Part shown: positions 12,782 through 25,290 of the stretch, in pieces
Position numbering within the stretch: position 1 is the stretch's first letter
Layout of the letters: the number at the start of each line of letters is the position of its first letter
Origin: Zhengitettix transpicula
Lineage: Eukaryota > Arthropoda > Insecta > Orthoptera > Tetrigidae
DNA: 64,000 bases
Direction of reading: 5' to 3'
Assembly (NCBI GenBank): GCA_037074705.1
Contig: CM073595.1
Location: 47,487,639-47,551,638 of the forward strand
Position numbers and translations under genes: made by a program
The notes under the pieces: generated by a model
Told to the model about the DNA's origin: nothing
Database searches by the model: none
What the model saw: only the letters and a program-made list of their open reading frames with translations

Positions 12782-14070
12782 CATACCACTGTGATCAAAA
12801 AGTAGGTTAATTTGTCATTCAAAACTCCCGGGTATTAGGAAGGCAGGTAATTTTTTTCCTACGTCGGTAGGACTGTCTATAATATTTGCCATGCGTCTGT
12901 TTGTTAAAAGGTTTAATTATCTCCGAGTTACTCGTGTTTTTGTAAACAACCAAAAGTGAATTTTTCGATTTTTGCAATGGGTGATTTTGTTGAGCAAAGA
13001 ACTTACATGAAATTTTGTTTGCGGAACGAATATTCTTGTGCGGACACGTTGAAAATGTTGCGGAAGGCCTTTGGTGATCAAACTATGGCACAAAAAAACG
13101 TTTATAAGTGGTACAACGAGTTCAAAGAGGGTCGAGAACGCGTTGAAGACGAACCGCGCTCTGGACGACCATCAACGTCTACCGACGAGGGCCACGTCCA
13201 AAAAATCAAAGATTTGGTGCTTGTCGATGGACAATTAGAGATCTCGCTGATAGTGTTGGAATATTATTTCTCAGCCCAAACCATTTTGAAGAATGTTTTG
13301 TGTCTCAAACGCGTCAAGTCTCGATTGGTGCCAAAATCGCTCAATTTTTTGGAAAAAAAAAGCGTCGCGTTGATGTGTGTGAAACTTTGCTGTCTGACTA
13401 TCAGGACAACTTGAAATTCATCATTACTGGAGACGAGACTTGGATTTATGAATACGACCGTGAAACCACCGACCAATCCAGCGAATATCGTGCATAAGGT
13501 GAAGCAAGACCGAAAATACCACGGCAAAGTCGATCGAAAATCAAGGTCATGTTGACAGTTTTCTTTGATTATCGTGGTGTGGTGCACTATGAATTCCTTC
13601 CGCCGGGCCAAACTGTCAACAAAGAATATTATTTTAGGGTTATGCGTCGTTTGCGTGAAGCTATTCGGATGAAACGGCCCGAATTACGGGCGAACAACTC
13701 TTGGTTCCTTCATCACGATAATGCACCATGTCATACTGCATTGGTTCTTCGTGACTTTTTTGCCAGAAACTCGACTCATATCGTTCCGCAACCACCGTAT
13801 TCGCCTCATTTGGCTCCGTGCGACTTCTGGCTATTCAGCAAACTGAAAAGGACAATGCGGGGACGCCGTTTTAACACGATTGAGGAGATAAAAACCGAAT
13901 CGAAGAAGGTCTTGAAGGTTATACCGGAAAAAGACTGGAAAAAGCGTTGGAAAAAGTGCGTTTTATCGGACGGGGATTACTTTGAAGGGGGTGAAATTGA
14001 TTTGGAAGAATAAATAAAGAATTTATATTTTATAAATAAATTCACCTTACTTTTTGTTCACTGTGGTATG
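12782..14070 (+). mobile_element. mariner-family DNA transposon, inactive
   Basis: The 1,289-bp element is bounded by TA on both sides (12780-12781 and 14071-14072), the family's target duplication. Inverted ends of about 36 bp match with few differences (12782-12818 against 14034-14070, starting CATACCAC). Length and layout are standard for mariner. It lies in the first intron of gene B, in the same orientation. Confidence 0.95.
12977..14013 (+). pseudogene. mariner transposase, frameshifted
   Basis: The N-terminal helix-turn-helix region (12977 to about 13230) shows mariner hallmarks such as WYNEFKEGR and RSGRPST. The catalytic domain has the three acidic positions: GDETW near 13430, HHDNAPCHT near 13710 and the YSPHLAPCDFWLF block near 13800, fitting a DDD-type mariner. 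The frame is broken twice or more: near 13230-13270, where a shift scrambles the linker, and at an A-run near 13350-13362. An in-frame TAA also sits at 13495-13497. No functional protein is possible. In life it would have cut and pasted the element at TA sites. Confidence 0.9.
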
Positions 14071-15122
14071 TACAGAACACTATTGATTCTTTTTTTCGTC
14101 TTCAGGGTGAAACATTCAGAGATGAGAAAGCTGACTACTTATGATTTATTAATTATATATATTGTAATATACACTAACGATGGGCTTTTTAAATGAAAAA
14201 TTAATTAAATTTACAAGCAAAAGATTTTATTGTGGCAATAACTCAAACAATTACAAAATTTATAGTATTGAATTTCTGAGGGTCTTTACTGGGTTTGATA
14301 ATGGACAAATCAATAATATTTATAAACTTATCAAAAACAAATTACAATTAAAAGAAAAGAAGTTTACTCGTCAACTAGAACATTTATAATGAGACTAAAT
14401 TTAAAAGTGAAAAGATTGACTCTGATTAACAATTTTAATCAAAAAGAAAAGAACGAAATCTGACGGCTATCTTTCAATTACGTGTACATAATTAATTGTT
14501 TAGTAAATTGTTACTCACGTCTGCCCAGCATTCCATCGTACCTTTATTTTCGAGAACACAATTTTAGGTTTTACACTGTTTCTAAACTCACAGATTCTAA
14601 ATCAAAATTTTTATATGTCGTCAGGAACTCGGATGAACCTCCTTTCGTCATCTATCGGTTTACCGCTCGACTTAGGTGAACTCTACGATTCGTCGATTGG
14701 GTAGTCTTTATTGTTCCGGACTTAAACCGAAACTTTTGCTATTTCTGGCCGGCTATGGACACAAAAACTACCTTTTGTGTGCAGGTTTCGACGTTATACT
14801 TTTATGAATGTTCTACTTTGTCCTGCTAATTGCCAACCCGGTTGAATTCTCCTTCCAAAACTGTTATACCTCGACGAGGTCTTTCCGTGAACCGTCTCTC
14901 AACAAATCTCCCTACGAACTGTACTCCTCAAGATCTTAATGCAAACTGTTCTCGTCTCGCAATTTGAGCGCGCATACGGGCCTTCCGACAAAGGAACAGA
15001 GCCGGATTTTCTATTGTTGTTTCAGAGGCTCCTGCCGCTACAAAGGATTTCTCAAACAATTCATATTTTTAATTTCTCAATTAATGTCTCAATTAATTGG
15101 CATTACAATATTTTTAGAATTA

Positions 15123-15390
15123 GCATGAATTATTCACGTTTTTAAATTGAATAATTGTATATACATCGATGATTATTCTTTCATCTCTTTAGAAAATCAT
15201 GTTTTGGGACTGGTTACCTAATAATTTTCTATTGAGCGCAGAAGAGGCAGTAAAATTTAAAGAGAGGGTAGTTGTTACGTGTCAGTAGATGTGCATTGAG
15301 GACTGCTGCGACTGAAGACGAAAATTCCTGATAACAACATTGCTTACTCACTACGGGCGGGGCTCAATTTCTGGAAATTCTGAACTACTA
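15123..15390 (+). repeat. Direct repeat copy 2
   Basis: Copy of 12340-12620, including the TTCACGTTTTTAAATTGAAT start. Divergence is roughly 6% by eye. Confidence 0.7.
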
Positions 15391-15479
15391 GGTTCAGCAC
15401 GGGCAGAAATAAAACATTTAATTTTCGTCGAAACGTCAAAGTAATCTTCAAAGAGTTTCGGATTCGGGATCCGGCCGTT

Positions 15480-18400
15480 TGCTCGATGAAGGTTTTCCCG
15501 ACAACAATATCCCAATTAAAGGTTTCCCTGACAGGACAAAATCCCGATTGCCATTTGCCCGACAGGTCATTTTCCCGATGGGTCATTTTCATGAAAGGTG
15601 AGTTTTTACGAAATAAAGCATAACATTAATATTGTAGAACACTTAATATGTTACTTATCTTTTAATACTTAATTATTATTATAAATTAAGTTATTCATTA
15701 ATGCGCGGAACAATTTCACCCAAACTTAGTGCACGTGTCACTGAAGATTCAGGAACCAACCCCGTGGATTTAAAATAACTCTAGCAGCTCTATTGGGAGT
15801 GGAAGGGGGTGGCATTTTTAAAATAAAAAAATATATGCGATACCGGTCTATATTCGCGCCGAATTGAATAGTTTGCGGGGTCAGTCAGATTCGTAACGGC
15901 ACTCTCTATACTTTACGTTGCGAATTTCATCCCCCTAAAGGCACAAGGGGTGAAAGGGGGTGACAAAAAATTGCGACAACTACCAAGATTGGTGTTTTGG
16001 AAGACTCTGAGTTTAGTTACGGCATCTCAGCAGGGCTTGAGTTAAAGTTTCACCCATATGGATGGGGGTGAAACGGTTGATGATAATAATTTGATATCAC
16101 CTAGTTTGGTGTCAAAACCGGTGAGCTTAATTATGGTAACCCATCAGGGTTAAATTAAAATTTAACTCCTAGGGGGTGGGGGCGTAAGAAAAATTATTTG
16201 CAGATATATCCGGGCACGATAGTAGTGGTAGGTTTTTAAATGATAAATTAAGATGATATTTTACAGAATTTATTAATTAATTATCTGAACATGGACAAAA
16301 ATAAAAAAACACAAGAGTTCAGTTAGTCTGACAAACAATCTGATCCCTTAATCTCAGTTAAATACGGTCTACGGTGATTCCCCCTAGGCGTGTCAAGCAT
16401 TGAGCTGCTTGGCAGTTACCTTCGTTGATGTCTGGCCATTATCGTGTGGCACCCTTGATCTCTCCGGGTCCTCTCGAAACTGCAAGTCCTTCTGTGTCCA
16501 TACTTTCTTTTTACAGCCTCCTCGCTGGATGTCAAAAATCGATCGTCTCGATAATCTTCGGATCGATCTTTCCTGAACCAAGAAATGTCATTGGTTCAGG
16601 CAGTCACGTGTTCTGAGAGACGTTTCGCTCGGTGTGACAGTCCAGGTAACTTCCGAGGGTCAATCATACGTGTCCAATTCCAGACTGAAGGGATTATCTC
16701 CCCGTCTCGGCGGCGCCTGCTCAAATTCCAACTTACCAAGCTCTCAACCCTTGCTAATATCTAATTATATTAAAATGAAACATATATATATCAATAATGA
16801 AACTATCGCGCTACAGTGGCAATGCTCACGGTAAATAAGTTGTTTAATTATAAAGCTTATGTAGGATTGTAACTCTTCAATTTCAAAATTTAAAATAAAA
16901 ATTACTTACGTCCTTTAAGAATGTCAAAAATCCTCTCGCTTTCTTAATAATGATAAAAATACTCTCGGTATCAATAGAAGGATATTCCCGGAACTGTGAG
17001 TCAAATCCATCTCGGTAAAAGGAGTCCCAGAATATTCACGTACATTAAGAGTACTTTTAAGAACGTGCAAATAATACACAACAATCCCCTGCATATCAAA
17101 TGTTATACGCATCCATTTCCCAATCCCAACAAATTTTAATTACATCGAGATTAACAGTATTAACATCACCGAAGTCCAAAACCATTTATTCGAAGCTAAT
17201 ATAGGTGGTATTACGTTTTTGAAGTACCCCATCGCATGCAGGGGATGTCTCACCCCAACAATGTTTCATTCCGGAACATAAGTTACAAGAGTCCAAAGTT
17301 TCGTTGGAATTGATTCACGCAAAATTCCTTGTCAAGTATATGACTAAATTCGGTATTATTAAATTATTTTTTCCCTCTAATTATTTTTATAGGTCGTCAG
17401 GGTTTATAACTTAACCATGCTGGGGTGCCATAACTAAACTCACCGGTTCTGGCACCAATCTTGGTAGCTGTCGGAATTTATTTTTATCACCGACTTTCAC
17501 CCCACCTCATACTTGTCCTGATGCTGTTAGGGGATCAAATTCAAAACTATCAACATCGAGAGTGACATTATGAACTTTAGTTCTGATATCCCAGAAGAGT
17601 TAAGTTAAAGTTTAACCCCTTGGTATAGGGGTGGAAGGAGGTGATAATAAAATTAGATATCACCTGATATTAATAAGCTCAGCAAACATAGATCTCGACA
17701 CCCAAATTAAGGGGTGAAACTATTTCTCAATGTCATAACTAAGCTCATCGACTACCATAACACCGGTTTTCACTTCAACATCAGATGATAACAAATTACT
17801 GTAATTATTAAAATCACTTCCTTTCACCCCTATCCCACGGGGTTAAGCTTTAACTTAACACTTCAGGGATACCAGAACTAAAGTCGGCGACTTCCAAAAC
17901 ACTAGATTCGACAACAATCTTGGTAGTTCTTCCCAATTTTTTGTCACTGCCTTTCACCCCACCTCATACTTGTCCTTATGCCTTTAGTGGATAAAAGTAA
18001 TGAGAGTGACATTATGAATCCGAGTGACTCGTAATCTATTTATTCGGCGCGGATATTGGCCGGTATCGCATATTTTGATTTTAAACATTCCATCCCCTTC
18101 CACATCCCCCCCCCAATATGCTGCTAGAATTATTTTAAATCCATGAGGTTGGTTCCTGAATCTTAAGTGATACGTGCACCAAGTTTGGTTGAAATTGTTC
18201 CACGCATTAATGAATAACTTAATTTACAATAATAATCATGTATAATAGTATAATTAACATATTACGTGTTCTACAATATTAATGTTATGCTTCTTTTCTT
18301 ACAAACACACCTTTCGGGAAAATGTGAATCGGGATAATGTACTGTCGGGCAAATGGCAATCAGGATTTTGTTGTCGGGAAAACGTTCATCGGGGTTTTCT
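15480..18400. mobile_element. DNA element with very long inverted repeats
   Basis: The region from about 15480 to 16215 is repeated in reverse from about 17500 to 18400. Both outer ends carry spaced CCCGAT/CCCGACA motifs (for example at 15541-15580 and 18305-18390), and the arms share the GGGGTGAAA-type blocks. The arms are roughly 700-900 bp and about 80-90% alike by eye. The unique centre (about 16220-17400) has no recognisable transposase. It could be a foldback or a deleted long-TIR transposon. Target duplication not resolved. Confidence 0.6.
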
Positions 18401-18551
18401 ACTGAACCCCTCGGCTACTAGAAAAGTGTTAGGGATATCAGTCTTCATAAGTATTACGAATGGAAGTTTTCACTTATAGAAATAGATTTTGTGCATGTGA
18501 GTGATTTTCTCGTTTGTTGTTTCATAATCCTGTTATTTTGGTTTATTTCAG

Positions 18552-19204
18552 ATGCTGGGTTTGTTCAGCTAGTCCCGCAATTTACATTTGATGAGAGTCC
18601 TCCTCCGTATGTCGAAAATCAAACAATTCAAGCAACTGATTATTTTGATCATGCTGGAGCTGTTAATGAATCTTATACTGAGCTGAACACCATGACGTAC
18701 ACTCTTCCTCCGGTTGATCCAGATCCAGATCCAGCCCCTCGTTTCTTTTCGCAATGCAATTTGAAGAAGAAGATACAATTGGGTCATACTGCGGTTGCCG
18801 TTCTGCTCTTTTTTGTCACTATCATGGTGTTGGTGAACGCCAACGAAAAGACCGGGGATGAGAAGGTCTCTCTCTACGAGTCGATGGCAATGAACAGCGT
18901 GGCGTTCATTATGATTTACTTCACCACGCGTCTGCCCAACAATCCAACCTCGATCTACTATAAAGTCCGTCTAGCTCTTGAACTAGTGGGCATAGGGATT
19001 TCTGTATTTTTATTATTAGGCTCCTTACTCGTGTACATTAATTTCGTCTCAGTCTCAGCCGTTGATAGCAGCCTTATAATTGCAATACTTTTTCTCCTTT
19101 GCGCCTTGGGAATTGAGATTATTGTCTTTTTTCTACTCGTTATAAAAATGCGCTGTGCTGAAACTGAAACCCACCAGAATGGAGGAGAAACGGATAGTAC
19201 ATAG
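18552..19204 (+). CDS. Gene B, main exon: four-pass membrane protein with PPPY tail
   Basis: The acceptor TTTATTTCAG ends at 18551 and the stop TAG is at 19202-19204. With the exon at 9172 the product is 224 residues. A cytosolic-type N-terminal tail of about 85 residues holds a PPPY motif at 24-27, a Pro/Asp run at about 60-69 and a basic KKK at 79-81. TM segments follow at about 86-104, 119-135, 147-171 and 181-206, then a short polar C terminus. PPxY motifs are known to bind WW domains (Nedd4-type ligases, Yorkie/YAP class), so trafficking control or ubiquitination is a plausible inference. It resembles gene C most: both have long PPPY tails, a TM1 of similar placement and a TM2 beginning near Met-x-x-Asn/Gly and ending in LP. 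The start could instead be the ATG at 18552, if that exon were used alone. Confidence 0.8.
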
Positions 19205-19649
19205 GAGTACGATAATACGAGCATGACGGGCTGCCTTTTTCACATTCCCCTCATATTTCGTGTGCTTGTCGGACACCAAAAGAACTGGGCTTAAAGCCAC
19301 CTATGAACAATTCTACTATACTAATTTTTGAATGACTGAAATTGATGTTGTTACTAAAGTTGCTTCTAATTAAAAATGGCACAAGTGTTTCACGTTGACA
19401 AGAATGTGTATTTTCAAAAAGTGAATGCTTAATCTTCTTTGATACTGATGAAATGACTGTTTAACATATTCGTTGAAATTTGTGAAAGAACCATTGATAA
19501 ATGCAGTTTACTCGAGTAACAGTTTTCACATACTTAAAAGAAAAACTAATTTGCTGAAAAGTCGATGGTTACGACGTTACATTCTGTTGAACTGTATATA
19601 CTTAAAATGTATTATTTCTGTACGCTTTTATAATTTGTATAAACTACTC

Positions 19650-19686
19650 AATAAAAAAATTGAAAATGCATTTTAGGAGTATTCAT
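19650..19686 (+). promoter_or_regulatory. Gene B poly(A) signal and conserved cleavage-site block
   Basis: AATAAA at 19650 is followed 14 bp later by the block shared with the 3' ends of genes A and C. This is the normal distance for a cleavage region, about 450 bp after the stop codon. Confidence 0.55.
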
Positions 19687-19758
19687 TTTTTAACACCATC
19701 TCTTAGATATATTCAAATCTATCTCTGCGGAGGAAATAATAAATAATGTCTCATAATT

Positions 19759-20000
19759 ATACTGATATGTAAATATGTAATTACTCTTGTGGAAGTTTGA
19801 ATCATTCTGTGGAAATTTGAAACACTTTAGCAAGATTGTAGGGATATTAGTCATCGTTCTCACCTTTCGCACCGGCAGAGACTGACGAGTACATCCGGAG
19901 ATTGACGTCAGAAGAAGAAGAAATACTGTCACAGGAAATAAACGAATGCGAATTAACTGATTTATTTCAGGGTAATATCAGAAAATAAAATATATTAAAT
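19759..20000 (+). repeat. Direct repeat copy 1 (~240 bp)
   Basis: Repeated at 20887-21127 at about 96% identity by eye. It contains CCGGAGATTGACGTCAGAAG, a piece also found in diverged form downstream of gene A (about 5163-5197). Confidence 0.75.
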
Positions 20001-20886
20001 CAGAAAATTATTTGAATATCAATTTGATTTAAATTAAAATATAATACCTCTGTGTTAAAAATATATTAATGAGATAAAATAGCAAAATGACAGACAAAAT
20101 GAAGTGATAATTTAAATACCACACAACGTTTATGGAATCCTAGTTCCTTTCGCTTTTGCTTTTCAGGTCGTCAGCCGGATTGTGGGGCCCTTATGTTTTT
20201 AATCACCCGACGGAAGAAACAAGGATTCCAGAAATTTCATTTTGTCTGCCATTCGGTTATATTATCTAATTATTATAATTTTAATTTAATAATCATGAAA
20301 CAATATCCGACTATTTATAGTAATATAAATAAATAGACGGCGTTGAGTCAAAAAAGTACAATGTTTATTAAAAACAATAATTAATATCACAACGTCTCGT
20401 CTTCATTTGGGACGTCATCATGTTGAAATATACAATTTAGAAATTTATAGGTATATATAAATTTTTTTAAGAACAGTTACAAATTATTTTTAATTAATTT
20501 AATTTTACTTACAATTCATGTAAAACTTAAGAGGCAAGGTTTTGCTGCCTTGATTGTTGTAACCGAAATGAAACAGTTAGGTGACAACTACTGTGGCCGA
20601 AATCAATGAATTGCTGCTAGCAAAACTTAACAATAGTATGTAAGTTTTACGTAAATTTTGTTTAAATTGGAGATATCAGATTTTACATTTCAAAGCTGTT
20701 GAAGTGGAACAGATGTGTAATTCTTCACTCAGTAATCTAGTAAAAATATTTAATTCTTTATCTAAAATTTTTACTTTGTCCCAACCAAATATGTGATTAT
20801 GGAGATACATGTGTTTTGACACCATATATAAATTTTGACAATTTAATTTCAAATTATTAGAAATAATAAAGAACATCTCAATTTTT

Positions 20887-21127
20887 ATACTGATATGTAA
20901 ATATGTAATTACTCTTGTGGAAGTTTGAATCATGCTGTGGAAATTTGAAACATTTTAGCAAGATTGTACGGATATTAGTCATCGTTTTCACCTTTCGCAC
21001 CGGCAGAGACTGACGAGTACATCCGGAGATTGACGTCAGAAGAAGAAGAAATACTGTCACGCGAAATAAACGAATGCGAATTAACTGATTTATTTCAGGG
21101 TAATATCAGAAAATAAAATATATTAAA
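20887..21127 (+). repeat. Direct repeat copy 2 (~240 bp)
   Basis: Second copy of 19759-20000. Homology ends sharply on both sides, and the ends are not TG..CA, so these are not simple LTRs. Confidence 0.75.
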
Positions 21128-21129
21128 TA

Positions 21130-22480
21130 CGAAAATTATTTTAATATTAATTTGATTTAAATTAATTTTAATTTTTAAATTAATTTGTAATTATATTAAA
21201 CGAAATTCGAAATCTGACAACAATATCTTTACTTATGAGTGTACAGACAGTAATTCTGTGGAAATTTACCTTACTGTCTCTGGTACCCAAGGAAATTGTC
21301 TCGATCGTGCTTAGCCACTTATTGCACTTTATACTGACTCTAATTAACACTTTTAGTTTTGCAAAAGTTGGCTCACTGTTCGATTACGAAATCCTATTAG
21401 CTCGTTCCGAAAATTAGTGACTGCTGGATGCAGTTACCTGGGCTCCCAAAATCGAAGAAAGTGGTAGACTGAAACTTGTAAAAATGGTCTAACTGTTGTT
21501 ACATGTATCCAGGCACTTTCTGCATTTTATACTTTTCGTCTGTCCACTGCTATGTTTCCAAGACGACTTTACTGGAGCTCGCCTCCCCACAGACTCTGCT
21601 ATGCGCGTCTAGCGAACCAACCGCTACAATACCCACAAACATTGCATTCTTGCCACATTCTTGTGAACGACTTGTGTGTTTTATGATATATACATATAAA
21701 CGAATACAATGTTCGATGTACGACGATGTAAAAATACAGTAACAGAGTTTAATGACCTGAATTTTGCATTTTTAATAAATTCGTTGTTACTGATTATGCT
21801 TTAATTAACTGTCCGTAAAGCCGCACGGTTTCTGGTTTTATAATACTGGGATTCCCCGTTGGTAACAAATGGATTTACCTTACGTTTTACGAATTTTAGA
21901 GTTTCAAAAACGTTTGTACTAGGTAACGTTACAATTCCGAGAGCTTTGAAGAGAGGTCTACAAGTTTTTCTATAATTTTTGTCAGAAATTATTCGGATCG
22001 CAGGTTTCTGTAGTTTAAAAATTTTCGCAAAGCGAAAAGAAAGTCCCCAGCTCGTAATTTCTTAACACATGCTAGAAAGGAAATATGCTTGACGCCGATG
22101 ACTTCTATAGGTAATTTATCACATGGGTATTAAACACAATTAGGCATAATTTGCGCTCCACGTCCGATACCAACCAAGTTACGATCAAATTTTCGTTTCG
22201 TTTATGCAAACACATTAATTTTTCTTATACATTACGTTCCACCAAAAATAGGTGTTTCTATTATCAGCGCAAAAACATACAATTATATCGCTTACCTTAT
22301 ACTCGAGAATGTTTCCCTCAGTCGATTCCACTAACCGGACAATATCTGAATTACGGATCGGACAACGAACAGCTCAACCAAATACGGACTATCTGTACAA
22401 ATTCGTACGTATGGTAAGCCATGACCATCGTAGAACATGTCTCTTCTTAACCAACGACTGTACTTCAGTGAGTAAATAGT
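21130..22480. other. No gene recognised
   Basis: Two short + frames occur (21503-21742 and 22151-22479). The second ends in a donor-like ATG|GTAAGC at about 22414, but no partner exon or domain is seen. Confidence 0.3.
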
Positions 22481-22509
22481 AATTCTTTGTTGTTGTTTTT
22501 TTTAAAAAA

Positions 22510-23105
22510 AACTACCGTTCGAATTCATTTGTTTGTCCGAACACTAACTGTTTGGACAAATATTTTATTTTTAATATTTAAAAAAAATTATAATGAAGTG
22601 TATATACGCCGATATAACTTATTTTATTCTCTACCGTTCAGATTCCTGTGTCTGTCCGAACACTCACTTTTATTAAAAATATTTTATAAAAAATATTGTT
22701 TTATTATAATAAAGCGTATATACACAAATATAATTTTTTTAAAAAATACCTACCGTTCGGATTCCTTTTTGTGCCCGAATACTAACTTTTCGAAAAAATT
22801 TTTGAAAAAGAAATTATATAGTGTATGTACGCCGATTAAAGTATTTAAATACCTAATATTTGGATTCCTATGTACGTCCGAACACTCACTGTTGTGAAAA
22901 GAAATATTTTAAAAATATTTTTTAAATTATAATTAATTTACGACTATTTTTTTAAAAAAATACTAACTGTTTGGATTCCTGTGTGTGTCCGAACTCTCAC
23001 TTTTGTGAAATATATATATTATTAAATTGAATAGGATTTCTTCTCCTAATTGTTTAAATTTAGGTTCTTTGAATTTGAGGGTTGTCGTAATAGAGGAAGT
23101 ATGAG
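22510..23105 (+). repeat. TCCGAAC minisatellite block, copy 1
   Basis: Five units of about 110-125 bp each carry a GGATTCCT...GTCCGAACACTCAC pair, itself a small inverted repeat (TTCGGA/TCCGAA). The block, with its GAATTTGAGGGTTGTCGTAA tail, recurs at 24252-24755. Confidence 0.7.
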
Positions 23106-23726
23106 ACGTTTTATTGAAGTACAGCCCGTACTGTGGTATTCTCGTCTGACATCGTATAAATATAAAAAAAACGACAATGGTAGAACTGCTTTCCACACAC
23201 CAAATTTGAAAACCATAAGAAACTTAAGCAACTACATAAAGTAACTTATTGCCTCTGAACGGTTCGAGAATCCATGAACGTCCCAACGTTACAACTTAAA
23301 ATTTTGAGCGATTCACAGCTTTGAGTGGATTGCCGTTGTTCACGGCTTATAATTTTTTTTCTATCCATTCTGAAAATTTAAGGCAATCATTTTCAACGGT
23401 TATAACAATTTCTTTCAGTAAGTGTACGGGACTTTATTTAACCACACTTATATCTAAAGCGATTGTATCACATTAGTTTTTCTCTCGTGAAATAGGAAGA
23501 CTAAATATGCAATTTTCTTACTAACATAAATAAGAATTATAATTATTTATTAATAAGAAAGATAGCCAATTCAGACAAAATAAGTGATAATATAAATACC
23601 ACACAACGTTTCTGGGATCCTTGTCACTTTCATTAGGTGCGAAGATTATCCTAGAGCGACACAACTGCACTCGTTCACATAACTCAAAAGCGACGAAAAC
23701 GCAACGACAATGGGAGAGCCGAAGGG

Positions 23727-24245
23727 TTAGCGTAATAATAAGGGATCATAGCAATTGTTGAGATTCATAGTGTCTGTTTGTACATTAATAGCTGTGATGT
23801 TGGATTTAATGTGAAGCATATCTGAAATTAGTCTGTAAATGTACCTGGTCTCAATGTCTAAATGCTTAGCTTTTTGCCAATCAAATGTATGTGTAGAATT
23901 GATTATATGTTTGGAGATTACAGATTGTTTATTGATGGGAAGTTTGATATTAGGCATATGTTCTTTGACACGTGTAGTAATGGAACGTTTTGTTTGCCCT
24001 ATGTAGCAGGAATTAAAATTAGAGCAGGAGATTTTGTAAACAACACAATGTTTGCTGTAGGTATCAAGTGGGTCCTTGTGGTTTTTAATCAAGTAGGAAA
24101 GAGTATTAGTAGAACTATAACTGTTGGATATTTGATATTGCTTAAAAATTTGGGCGTATTTCTGATGTAGAAATTTGTAATAATGGAGTAGGAGAAAAAA
24201 TTTGGCTTGAGGTGTTTGGGGACAGTAGGATATTGGATTTTGCAT
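23727..24245 (-). pseudogene. Penelope-like element, GIY-YIG nuclease end
   Basis: A 172-residue minus-strand frame ends at 23727. It carries CVVYKISC followed by CYIGQTKR (GIY-YIG core), then RVKEHM and SKHIINSTHTFDW, fitting the nuclease domain that forms the C terminus of Penelope-like polyproteins. The frame lacks the RT core and is cut at 24245 by inserted sequence, so it is a 5'-truncated fragment. Related fragments lie at 25758 and 51540. Confidence 0.8.
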
Positions 24246-25005
24246 TCACCATACTGGTGAATATACGCCGATATATCTTATTTTATTCTCTACCGGTCAG
24301 ATTCCTGTGTGTGTCCGAACACTCACTTTTATTAAAAATATTTTATAAAAATAAATTGTTTTATTATAATAAAGCGTATATACACAAATATAATTTTTTA
24401 AAAAAATACCTACCGTTCGGATTCCTTTTTGTGCCCGAATACTAACTTATCGAAAAGAATTTTTCTAAAAGAAATTATATTGTGTATGTACGCCGATTAA
24501 AGTATTTAAATACGTACTATTTGGATTCCTATGTACGTCCGAACACTCACTGTTGTGAAGAGAAATATTTTAAAAATATAATTAAGTGTATATACGACTA
24601 TAATTTTTTAAAAATACTAACTGTTTGGATTCCTGTGTGTGTCCGAACTCTCACTTTTGTGAAATATATATATTGTTAATTTGAATAGGATTTCTTCTCC
24701 TAATAGTTTAAATTTAGGTTCATTGAAATTTGAGGGTTGTCGTAATGGAGGAAGTGGTTAAGATGTAGTTCAGCGCCTAGGAGAAGGGGAATTTTAAAAC
24801 ATGCGTTATCAGCTTCGAATAATTATTTTATGTCTATGAGATGAATAGTTACTTCTTCAGATATTTTAGTGTACAATTTCAGCCCCGTACAGCATGGGAA
24901 GTCAGCACCACTAAGGGTGGGGGTGGAAGAGGCGTTACTTAAAAATAACGCGAAACAGTCAAGATCATTGTATGGTTATATATGTATATATCTATGGTTA
25001 TATAT
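24246..25005 (+). mobile_element. Nested insertion: repeat block carrying a second insertion
   Basis: The block begins with CACCATACTGGT at 24246 and resumes at about 24745 with GGTTAAGATGTAGTTCAG; in the uninterrupted copy near 54025 these parts adjoin. The 24258-24745 stretch is thus a later insertion of the pyrimidine/TCCGAAC repeat. ATATTGGATTT flanks both sides of the whole block, like a target duplication. Confidence 0.5.
24252..24755 (+). repeat. TCCGAAC minisatellite block, copy 2
   Basis: Four units of the same repeat, inserted in a repeat block that itself interrupts a Penelope fragment. It is about 95% like copy 1 apart from a missing unit. Confidence 0.7.
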
Positions 25006-25180
25006 GTAGTATATTGGATTTTTTTCAATCTAATGCTTATGAGTTTAATAATAAAATTTAAAGGGTAGTCACTGGAGATTAAAATGTTTCGTTTACAAAT
25101 ATTTCGAATTGATGCTATGTTTTTAGAGACTACAGATTGTTTATCGTTGGGAAGTTTGATACTAGACAAATAATCCTTGA
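24995..25180 (-). pseudogene. Penelope-like element fragment (upstream part of 23727-24245)
   Basis: Minus-strand residues NICKRNILISSDYPLNFIIK and beyond are the RT-thumb segment that precedes the GIY-YIG part in this family. The fragment shares the string ATATTGGATTT with the end at 24232-24242, so both were one element split by later insertions. Confidence 0.6.
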
Positions 25181-25290
25181 TACGGGTATTGTAACGTGTG
25201 AGCTTTAATTTATTGCATTGATTATATCAGCGTAAATGTTTTAAAATTAACTTTATACGATTTGGGGGAGGGTTTTTCTTTTGAACATTA
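25180..25290 (-). pseudogene. LINE 3' tail fragment
   Basis: This is the reverse complement of the LINE tail at about 51110-51195, again directly joined to the Penelope thumb segment. It is part of a composite block duplicated between the two places. Confidence 0.5.

Noticed and set aside
18491..18551. Coding start upstream of gene B's acceptor at 18491
   Set aside because: The stretch is a pyrimidine-rich intron end with a good CAG acceptor; a remote first exon fits better.
19759..21127. LTR retrotransposon with 240-bp LTRs
   Set aside because: Ends are not TG..CA, there is no primer-binding site or polypurine tract, and the interior lacks coding.
22252..22479. Exon of a further gene ending in a GTAAGC donor
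   Set aside because: No partner exon, promoter or domain could be found; a chance frame is as likely.
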